This document shows positions 1 through 9,600 of a stretch of 64,000 bases of DNA, piece by piece (position 1 is the first letter of the stretch; every line of letters starts with the position of its first letter). Both the position numbers and the translations under genes were made by a program. This stretch comes from Plasmodium coatneyi (Eukaryota; Apicomplexa; Aconoidasida; Haemosporida; Plasmodiidae): positions 496,001-560,000 of the forward strand of contig NC_033568.1 of assembly GCF_001680005.1 (NCBI RefSeq), read 5' to 3'. The notes below the pieces were generated by a model. That model did not search any database and was not told the DNA's origin. It saw nothing but the letters and a program-made list of their open reading frames with translations.

Positions 1-1061
1 GCACGGTCGGAACGGTGACAAGTACAACTAGTTCGAAAACACGGCAACGGCCGTGTAAATACCCCCCTGTTCAAAGTACAAATACCTGCTCCAAGAACAA
101 CACAAATCCATCAAAATATAAGGACCCATTCGGTGGCCACCGATACAAAAAATCCAATTCTAAAGAATCCCTTCTTAAAGATTCACCACCTAACAACCCA
201 TTTGATGAATCACCACCCGAAGAAAATTCACCACCCAAAGAAAATACATCACCTAAAAACCTTTATTCCACCACCCCTAACAACCTTCCTGAAGAATCAC
301 CACCCAAAGATTCACTTCCTGAAGGGTCACCACTTAATAACCTTCCTTCCACCCAACCACCTAACAACCCACCTAAAGAATCACTCCCTGAAGTAATTCC
401 CCTTCCTGAAGATTCACCACCCAAAGAAAATTCACAACCTGAAGAATTACCACCTAACAACCTTCCACCTACCACCCCTAACAACCCACCTGAAGAATCA
501 ACACCTAACAACCCTCTTTCCACCACCCCTAACAACCCACCTAAAGAATCACCACCCGAAGGAATTGACCTTCCTGAAGAATCACATTCTAAAAATGAAT
601 TAACACAATCACCACCTGAAGGACCACAACCTAAGGTGGAATTAAAAAAATCAAAACATGAAGGAAAGAATGAAAAAAAGAATGAAACACAATGTAGTAG
701 GAAGAAAAGTTGGCGTGATAGATTTATATGTAGATTATTCCGTGGTAAAATCAAGACCCATGAATGGATACCACTTCTACTAATTTTGGCCATTCTCTTC
801 ATATTTGTCCCACTGTTCTCGGGCATGCTTATGAATGCTATTCCAGGAGACTACCAGGAGCAAGCAACGACGGCAGCAGAAGCGATTCTTGCACTTTTTG
901 CTACCATCGTAATATTATTCCTTTTCGTACTTCGTAAATTTTGGTTTACGAAGGAAGGAAAGAATTTGTCCAATAAATTATTAAAATGCAAACCATCTGC
1001 TGAAGAGCAGGTTGCTCTATTCACAGAGAACAAATCTGAAAAAACTGAAAAAATTGAATAG
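1..1061 (+). CDS. Proline-rich repeat protein with two C-terminal membrane segments (3' part only)
   Basis: The frame is open to the left edge, so the start and any upstream exons lie outside the window. Codons run from position 3 and end in TAG at 1059-1061. Roughly the first 200 visible residues are degenerate proline-rich repeats built from units such as SPPKE, PNNPPEES and NNLPSTTP. A basic, lysine-rich stretch follows, then two hydrophobic segments (starting WIPLLLILAILFIF and ILALFATIVILFLFVL) about 30 residues apart, and a short charged tail. The layout suggests a membrane-anchored, possibly exported or surface protein of the antigen island. I do not recognise the family. The coding repeat DNA resembles the C-rich repeat in the KIR-2 intron and at 4915-5085, so part of this protein may be repurposed non-coding repeat. 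That the frame is coding is likely; the function is unknown. Confidence 0.6.
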   Translation, partial: TVGTVTSTTSSKTRQRPCKYPPVQSTNTCSKNNTNPSKYKDPFGGHRYKKSNSKESLLKDSPPNNPFDESPPEENSPPKENTSPKNLYSTTPNNLPEESPPKDSLPEGSPLNNLPSTQPPNNPPKESLPEVIPLPEDSPPKENSQPEELPPNNLPPTTPNNPPEESTPNNPLSTTPNNPPKESPPEGIDLPEESHSKNELTQSPPEGPQPKVELKKSKHEGKNEKKNETQCSRKKSWRDRFICRLFRGKIKTHEWIPLLLILAILFIFVPLFSGMLMNAIPGDYQEQATTAAEAILALFATIVILFLFVLRKFWFTKEGKNLSNKLLKCKPSAEEQVALFTENKSEKTEKIE

Positions 1062-1801
1062 TTGAAAGGGAAATAACGAATCTTTATATGAGTATGTATG
1101 ACTTTGTTGCTATGTTATAATTCTATGTAGTTCACAAAGCAGGATCAAAATATTCTATATAATATGATATGTATGGGAGTGCTTGTTCCCTCTTATATTG
1201 TTACGTTTTATATGGTAAAGTTTTACTTTATTTTAAATGATAGAGTACTATTTATTTTTTTTTCCTATTAATGTATACAACTTGCATAAATGCTCCATTG
1301 TCCGTTGTTCCTATAATTAACATTTCATTGTCTCATTGCTATTATTATGAACATTTTGTTCATTGATATATATAATTAACATTTTGTTCATTGATATTAT
1401 TATTGTAACAAAATTCACTTTAAAAAAAAATGTGTCCTTCTATGCTCTATATATACATATATATATGTACACATACATAGGAATATATGTATATATATAT
1501 ATATATATATGTACATATATTTATGTATGTGTGCATATTTATGTAACCCATAAAGCCGCCCCCCTTTCCACTTCCTTTTTTTTTTTTTTTTGGAAACATC
1601 CTACATTGTGCATTATATATATATATATTTGCATTATATATACATTTGTATAGTGATCATCACATATGTACAAGGTACAATGTGCAATGTGTGCAAAGCC
1701 AGTACTTATTATGCAAAAATATAAGAAAACTTTTTTCCCTCCCCGTCCTTTTTTACTCAAAAATTGTGCATTACTTCATCTAGAAGATGATGTTGTGTTC
1801 A
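1062..1801. other. Intergenic, tail to tail, low complexity
   Basis: This lies between the stop of the proline-rich gene and the 3' end of KIR-1. It holds (TA)n and poly(T) tracts, with (AT)n runs around 1450-1640 and a T tract near 1577. I see no gene. Short frames here are A/T chance frames. Confidence 0.6.
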
Positions 1802-2814
1802 TCATCTGGATGATGATGAGGTATATGGAACAGAATATTCTGTTGCAGTTTCTGTTAGGTTGGTTCTAGAATATATTTCTGTAGAAGAATTGTCGTCGTA
1901 CTCTGATAGGGTGTTCATATCATGTCTGAAGGTGGATCTTTTATTCCTTCTTACACCAGAGTGCTTAGGCTCTTTAAAAAAGAAGTGTGATTTATACTTG
2001 TAAAAAAGGAAAGCAACAATTGTTGGTAATCCTATTGTTGCCAACGCAGCAGACACAGCAGCAGGGACGGCACTGCTAGCAGCACTATTATCAGCATCGG
2101 AAAAAGAACCACTACTACCAGCTTGATTTGGATTAGGATTTGGTTTGGGTTTTGGTGGCACAGTGCATTTTAATCCTAATTCATCCTTCTGCTCGTAATT
2201 TGGATACCATATCTTAAATTTACCACACCACCTACTTTTGTCCTTTTCTTTACATTCCTTACACATAGTTTCATAAGAATCCTTAACACTCTGTAGGTAT
2301 GCTTCATATTCAGAAGGACAAGGTTGCCCTTCCTCTGTTATTCGTTTTCCTATAACTTCCTTATCTATCTGATACTCGAATAATTTTTTCAATGCTCCGA
2401 AAACTTCTTTATTACTTACTGCATATTGAAAAGTTATTGTAGTATTTTTTGATACAAGTGATACTTGTTCTTCATACTTATTCATAACTTCCTCTAATTC
2501 TATCATTCCACTAATTTGGGACAATATTCCACCCATCCAATAATAAAAGAGTTCAAGCAGTTGCGCTCCTTCTTCAGTATCCCCCTTTTCTTTTATATAA
2601 CAGTATACTCTCATAATTCTATCCTTAGCAGTTCCATCATTGGTATACCTCCCTATTTGATACTTTACTTGAGGTTCACATGTTCCACTCCTGTGTCCAC
2701 CAGTATGGTCCCCTAATTTTTTATATTCCTCCCGTGAAGGTAATGTAACTGAACCGGTCTGCTAAAAGTATAATTAGTAAAAAGTAGGATGTGCACACGG
2801 ATGCTCCTCTCCAT
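1802..2814 (-). CDS. kir: KIR-1: KIR family variant antigen with CD99-like segment
   Basis: Proposed model: complement(join(1802..2761, 2797..2814)), 325 residues. Exon 1 would code MERSIR, and its ATG context (ATAACAATGG) matches KIR-2. Exon 2 opens QTGSVTLPSR, which puts LPS at the same distance from the splice site as in KIR-2 and KIR-3. The ectodomain is cysteine-containing. A TM segment (PAAVSAALATIGLPTIVAFLFYK) is followed directly by the basic tail and the Ser/Thr-rich end. KIR-2 and KIR-3 have an intron exactly between the K and the Y that follows the TM; here there is none. Intron 1 would be only 35 nt, so the 5' end is doubtful and the gene could be impaired. Residues coded by 2090-2158 resemble host CD99 (PNPNPN, SSGSFSDAD). 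KIR proteins are pir-superfamily antigens of the infected red cell. Confidence 0.82.
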
Positions 2815-3209
2815 TGTTATTTCTTTGTTGCAACATGTATGAGTTTATATAGGTATATTTATTCATTAATTTGGAAAAAGGAAAATGAAACTTCCTTATG
2901 TTTCCCCCCCCCCCCCCTTATACTTACTTGTACCATTTTTTTTTATTAGTATACTCCTCTTTGTACAATATATGTATATAACTCTATACATATATATATG
3001 TATACATACATATATATGTAACTACACATATATTGTGTACATATGTATGTATATATATATATATGTATGTTAAAACTACTCCTTCATTTATATATATATA
3101 AGGACTGATAAAAGGAAATTTCCTCCTTCCCCCTTTATTATTAGGTATATATTACACTTTTAACTTTCCCCTTCCAGTTAACGTATGCACATTAAGTTCT
3201 CTCTACAAA

Positions 3210-3275
3210 CAGCTATAACACATTATGTACTGCATCTGAATTATTATATGTGCCCATATATAATTAGAGACAAAG
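3210..3275 (-). promoter_or_regulatory. Conserved KIR upstream block, copy 1
   Basis: About 400 bp upstream of the KIR-1 ATG. It shares a gapped block with the region upstream of KIR-2 (16078-16142): TATAACACATTATGTAC here and AATAACACATCATATAC there, each followed by TATATAATTA about 30 bp later. Conservation between otherwise diverged flanks suggests a promoter or UTR element, or simply shared ancestry. The function is inferred. Confidence 0.4.
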
Positions 3276-3525
3276 AAATGTAGGAATGACCTTACTGAAA
3301 TAACAGCACACGGAAAAAGAAAAATGGACCTTCCTTTTTTTTTTTACATTCCTTTATCCATGCTCCATATTATTGTATTGTTCTCGACTGCTCAAAGCAT
3401 TATATTATTATTTATATACTTCCATTACTCCGTATATAGAAGAGCGCACTTCTCTCCTCCTGAGGAAAACGTCCATATGTACTACTTAATTTATGTTTAT
3501 TTGTTATTGAAAGGTACCTGTTAAA

Positions 3526-3545
3526 AATATTTGTTAACAAATATT
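3526..3545. promoter_or_regulatory. Perfect 20-bp palindrome upstream of KIR-1
   Basis: AATATTTGTTAACAAATATT is its own reverse complement. The 14-bp core recurs upstream of KIR-2 at 16331-16344, also distal to the conserved block. It is a candidate dimer-binding site; no factor can be named. Confidence 0.35.
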
Positions 3546-4914
3546 GTTAGGAAATGCATTGTTCACAGATTGTTCATATATATATATATATATGTAGTGT
3601 ACAATTCAAACGCGCATGTAGAATGTAAATTCTATACTATGTGAGTTAACATTACTCTCTCCTCGTCTTCCCACTCCACTTCTTCACATCCTAATCCACA
3701 TTACACTGCACAGATCATTTGATCTCCCTTTTTCCTTATTTTTTTTCTCATAAGTATAATATAAGGGACCCACTACAAGATATATATACATTACATTATA
3801 GCACCTAGGAACCTAACCTCTTCCCTGACCTTATTTTCCTTCCACCCCACTCCCTTTTTACTTTAAAATCCATATTATACATTTTTTGTATACTCATTCA
3901 TCCCATGTGTTCCTTTTTTTTTTTTTTTTTTCTTCCCGGTTTTGAGTTTTAAAGAGGTAAAAAAAAAAGTTAAAAGGAAGTTAAGTGAAGGGGAGGCATT
4001 TAAATGGAAGAAAGGAGGAAGGTTCCTCCTTGTTGCGCTCCTATATTCTATTTCTATTGTGTTATAATATATATATATGGATGATCATATATATGAACCC
4101 CTATTGCTCCCTTATGCAGGTACTCATCGTAAGGTACAGTTATAGGAACAATAATTAAATGAAGGAACATACATTTTACAATATTTCTGTGTACTGTGCA
4201 CGTACACATCTTATATAAGTACATCCTACGTAAGTAATCTGCGTTCCGCACACGCCTATTCACGCATGTACGTGCACCTCCCCCTTTTTATCGTATTCCA
4301 CGTGTAACGAAGTAGTTATCATATTTTTACGAATGGAAGGAAAGGAAGTTACTTATTATTGTATTAAATTGATATGTGTCGCCACAGCATTCATCACTCC
4401 CCCATATGGAACGAACAAAACATACACATCACATTGTAGAACACTTACATTGTGGAACACATATTGTGGAACGGACATTATATATGGTGTGGTTGTCCAA
4501 ACTGACGTTACAATCATGGAAACATGGAAGCATGGAACAGCAGTTTTTTAATAAAAAGTGTGTACACATAAAAAGTGGTACACTTCACACAGAGCAGTGT
4601 ATACAAAGTATAGCTACAATTGCTCTATATACACAGCTACTACAATTTCTCTGTATACAGATGCAGCTACTGCTGCTCTTCTATATACACAGTGCAGTGT
4701 ATATACACACTTTACAGTGTGTGCATAAGGAACAACTGTATTTTTTTTCACTATTACAACATCAAGCCCCATAAGTAAATGTATAGTATGTTCTCCCATG
4801 GTAAGTGGAATATTAGAGGCAGTTACTTACTTCTAATGGTTTGTGGTAATAGTAAATTTTGTTCCCCGCATGGGGACACAGAATTCTCTTCTAATGTTCC
4901 AGTTAGGAGTCATT

Positions 4915-5090
4915 TCTTCCACCCTACCACCATCCTACCACGCCTAACATCCTTCCTTCCACCCCTAACAACCGTCCTTCCATGAACCACCTAACACAAC
5001 CTTCCTTCCACCAACCACCACCCCTAACAATCTTTCTTCTACGTACCACCTACCACCCTATCACCTAACAACCTTCCTTCAGAAGGAAAG
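4915..5090 (+). repeat. C-rich degenerate tandem repeat (CCTTCCACCCCTAACAACC type)
   Basis: This contains repeated CCTTCCTTCCACC, CCACCCCTAACAA and ACCACCTACCACC words. The same words occur on the sense strand of the KIR-2 second intron and in the coding repeats of the proline-rich gene at the left edge. No exon can be attached to this copy. It may be a leftover KIR-type intron. Confidence 0.55.
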
Positions 5091-6322
5091 GGAAAGTAAT
5101 TCCTTGCAGGGAAAAATTCCCCAAGGGACAAAAGTCCCTTTGGGGATACAAAGGTCCCTCTTTGGGGACAGTTCCTACAGGAAGTTCTCTTTCCCCTTCT
5201 GCTATGAAGGTTAAATTCCCCTGAGGGGGAAGGAATAATATATATGGGGAGGGAAAGTGTTTATTACATTATGGGGGAGGGGGTATGTGTGTGATCTATA
5301 ATGCACATAATTAAGCAGATATAAAATACCATTACCCTACAAGTTCTATACTTACCTTTTCTCATTTGGAATTAGTACAGAACAAAATGTGAAACACTCC
5401 GATTGGTATGATGATGACGGTTATGCGCGTACAAATTTTCGCCTTATAATGTTATTTTAGCAACTTTATTGTTAGCGTATTCCATTGACCGACATTTTTT
5501 TCTTAAGTATTTGCTGTAGAAATAATTTTTCCTTAGTTCTTTTCTTTGGCAATGTTTATATGTGACAATTATATATTTTGACAGTTACCTTCTTAATTAT
5601 TCATAGAAGAAAAATTGAATAGAAAGGAGAAGAGGAAGGAACAGCAACAATAAAAGAAAAAGAAGAAAGAACTAATGTTGAGAATAATTCAATGTCGAAT
5701 AAATATGAGTTCTACACAACATATATGAATAAACATTGGAAGATAGCAGAATGGAATGTTCTATGTTTTCCCTTTTATTCTAATATTTTTGCATTTGTTG
5801 GGAGGGAAAAAAAAAAAAAAAGCATGCAATTTTGAGAGGGATATATATACACGATAGGGAGATAGAGAGAGAAAGCATATATCCTCAACAGCGGTGTTAT
5901 ACATATACATACATAAAAATTCACATATTGAGCAAAAAAAAAAAATTGTTCCCATATTGCACGTGAATTGCAATACTACACGTGTGCCCTATAGTTGCGT
6001 GAACATTCTTCTCTCCTGTTGTTCGCAATTTATTCACAATATGTTGTGCGTAATTTATTAACAAGGTGTTCCTAATAATTTTAATGGAAAAATTGTAGAT
6101 TTAACAATTCTAGCATGCGTAATATTTTTTTCCTGACAATAAAATGTTCCTAGTGATTTTTTTCTTTTTTTCGTGAACAATTTTTTTTCCTCTGTGTGAA
6201 CAACTCACACTAATTTTGTGAGAGGGAAAAATGCATTATAAAAGAACATTACCTCCCACGGTTGAAAAAAGAAGCATTGTGTTAAGCGCCTAAGTGTAAA
6301 TGTTGTATAAAAAAACAGAAAA

Positions 6323-6415
6323 GGAATACTGTGCTGCATGACGACGAAAGGAACGGAATAATGTACTGCATGACGACGAAAGGAACGGAATAATGTACTG
6401 CATGACGAAAAGAAG
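6323..6415 (+). repeat. Three 32-bp tandem repeats upstream of SICAvar-A
   Basis: The unit is about GGAATAATGTACTGCATGAC plus GACGAAAGGAAC. Copies are at 6323-6354, 6355-6386 and 6387-6415, the last shortened. They end about 240 bp before the SICAvar-A ATG, so they sit in the likely promoter or 5' leader. Confidence 0.7.
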
Positions 6416-6652
6416 AATAATGTGCCATACCTAAGAAATGTATATAAAATATGCATAATGTTTTGTAAAGATGAATAAAGAGAAGGAAAGGAACGAAAAT
6501 GAAAAAAATTCCACACTTCTTCTGTAAAGAAATTAGTCAAAAGAATGATAATGTGGGTGGAAGGAAAATGTGCTGCACGCAGTATTTGAGGAAATACTTC
6601 GTCCTAATTCGATGAATAACGTAATTATTGAATAATGTGGTAAAAAGAAAAA

Positions 6653-9600
6653 ATGGCTCCAAAGAATAAGTTTGACGAATTGAAAGAGGAGTGGTTGAAG
6701 AGGAACAACTATGGAGTAAAGGAGAATAGGAACTTGGGAGAGGTATAATAATATAGTATGAGCTATATAGAGAGGATATGTTAACTGCTGCCTTCAACTA
6801 TTTTATTTTGTTCTAAATGTAATAATTACATTATACAAAAAGAACGCATATGAATCCACTGTTCTACATTGCAGACAAAATTAATGAACGAAATAGCATC
6901 TTGGGTTAATGAAATGTTAAGGGAAATGGTAGACGAAGGGAGTAAAGAACTTAGTAAAGAACTATGCGAAGGAATGAATGAAAAAGAAGGAAAAGGAATG
7001 ACACCGGGAGAAATAGAAGTGTGCGCCTTCATTGTCAAGAATTTGTGGGATATGAGAAAAAGAAGTATGAGTCAATGCAGGAAGGGTGAAATTAATTCAG
7101 AAATGAAAGAATACGTCCAATGTGCAGTAATGAATGCATGGATTGATGAATATTGGAGTGCGCATTGTGAAAGGGCAAAAAACGTCATAAGCAATGCACT
7201 CGCTGTAATGGAGGAACTGAACGAAGGATTCAGTACGGGGGATGGATGTGAAGAATGTAAATACAAGGAATTGGAGCCCATGGAAATATTGGGGAGGGTC
7301 AGTATGTTAAGTATTATTCGTGGTGCTATGAATGGGAATCCGAAAGTTACGCAATTAATAAGGGAAAATCAAACACCGAAGGAAAAATGTACGCCAGAAG
7401 AAAAGAATGTCATACCACAATTACTTCTTCCACATAGTGGTGCTACCCCCCATATAAAGAGTGCGGCTAGTGGAATGCCACCAACAACACGGGTTCCACC
7501 ACAACGTCCACAAACACCGGTTCGGCAACATCATCCACCAACAATCCACCAAACAACCCACCTACAACAACATCTGAAGAGGAGGCCGGGGCAGATCACC
7601 ATGACACAAACAGCACCATCCAACGGAGAGGAAATATGGAAAAGGTGGTTACGAACTTGGTTTGAAAACATAAGGAAACACAAAAGTCCGGCAGTTCATG
7701 TAAGTGAATATAAGAAGGAATAAAAGGACGAATGAGCACATGTACATATGTGTATGTAAAAATGATCTATGTGGAAATGTATGGAAAAATATATGATTGT
7801 TGTTATGTATGTATGTATGTGTATACATGGTTGTTGTATTTACATTGTTGTATACACTGTAGGATAAAATATGGAGTGATTTCAAGAAAACATTTGATGA
7901 CTTAATCAGTAGATTTAAGGAACATGAGCCGGATGAAATAAAAAAGCTCTGTGGTGAAATCAAGGCAGATGGTTTTGGAAGTGTCGACAATAAAAAAGAA
8001 CTTTGTAAAGCTATGTTACGAATAAGATATTTTATAAATGGAATTAAGGGAGGGAAAGGAAGAGGGGGCGAGCCGAATATTGAAAAATTGACCGACATAC
8101 AGTCATACCAAAGGTGTATTGTAGGAATGATAACTATGTTAGAGTTTTTCCAATGGCATTGTAAGTTTGAAGAAATTGCGCAATATGTAGTAGGACCAAT
8201 GGAAGCAATGTTAGATGTGTATGGACTGAATGGAAAATTTGAAAAGTGTAAAATAGTAGACACTAAAAGTTTAGTAATAGGTCAAAAGGTCGTGAGGGAT
8301 GAAATTAAAAAGTGGATAAAAGATGTTAAGGGATCAATAGGAAGAGTGCAACAAATAAGGACGGTAGGTGAAGACCATTGTAAGGGAGAGAATCATGCAC
8401 AAAAACAAAAGGAAGAGGAAGAAAAGAATAGGGAAAATGTTATAAAGTTATTCGGAAGGGAGAAGAAAGAAGAGTTAGGGATATTGACTAATACCAGTAA
8501 TGATTTTCCCATGGAACATGTGGAAAAAAAATTAAAGGAAATAGATAAAGTTGGAGCAGGTGATACAAAAAGAGGGCAGTTGGAGAAGGAAATAGAGGAA
8601 ATAATAGGGAATACATCAGGTTGTTCTGCACACTTAGGAAGTAAAGTCCTGAACGAGGAGGAAGGTATAGTATATAACCCTTATATATATATATTTATAT
8701 TGTTCATGAGGGGCATTATTCATTGTCCTTAAAACATCTGTTCTATTTTGAACATAGTATATTATATATGAACCATGTACATATAAGTGCATGCCTCCTT
8801 TCTATGTTCTTCATTCCTTCCGTAGAAAACTGGGGGGAACTATTTACAAAATTCTCAAATCATCCTCTAGATAGTGACACTCATTATGATAGGGACAAAT
8901 TTAATGCAATGGCAGTTTGGTGTGAAGGGGATGATAGTGACGCAGTTAATTTGAAGGAACATAAGGAATTTTGCCAATTGTTGCTAAAGAATTTACTAAT
9001 GGTGAAAGAAATTAATTATTCATGTGAAAAAGAAACACTAGAGCATGGAGGAAAGAAATGGTGTGTTAAAGCTTGTGATTTATTGAATATATGGTTAATG
9101 CATATACGTGATGTGTGTGTATCCGAGGATGTTATTAAAGGAGTGTTCACAAGAGTGCATGCAGCAGATGAACTTTTCGGGGGTACAGGGGAATACACAG
9201 AGTGTATGTATGGAAGGATTAGTAATTTAAGGAGAGATGATGATGATATTTTAAATAATATACTGAAATGGATGGAATGTAAGAAGGGAGAGGGAGAGTT
9301 AGATGAAATTCATAAGAAGAATTGGTGCACTGCGAGCAGTGCACTAAAAAGATCAAAAGGATGGACTCAATGGAAAAATCAAAATACAGATAGGAACAGG
9401 GAGCTGCAGGGAGAGGAGTATATGAAAAAACTGAACGAAGAAGCAACAAAAAAGGAACATATATTGCAGAAAATGCAGTCCATTGTGGGCTTACAACCCC
9501 AACCACCACCTCCCCCCGTCCAACCACTAACCCGACAAGGTAAACACAAAGGAGGATCCACAACTTCTGCTCTTTTCCACAACTTCTCTTTCCACTCACT

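Larger units (their letters stand above)
2815..6652. other. Long head-to-head intergenic region between KIR-1 and SICAvar-A
   Basis: These 3.8 kb contain no gene I can support. They hold a poly(C) run near 2908, (TA)n tracts, a KIR upstream block (3210-3275) and a perfect palindrome (3526-3545). A poly(T) tract lies near 3920, and loosely repeated TATACACAG-type sequence at 4600-4710. A C-rich CCTTCCACCCCTAACAACC repeat block occupies 4915-5085, with GC-rich small hairpins at 5119-5240. Three 32-bp tandem repeats lie just upstream of SICAvar-A (6323-6415). The region must carry the promoters of both flanking genes. Confidence 0.6.

Noticed and set aside
263..826. 187-codon reverse-strand frame
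   Set aside because: Mirror frame of the proline-rich coding repeats; Gly/Ser-rich composition follows from the repeat, with no features of its own.
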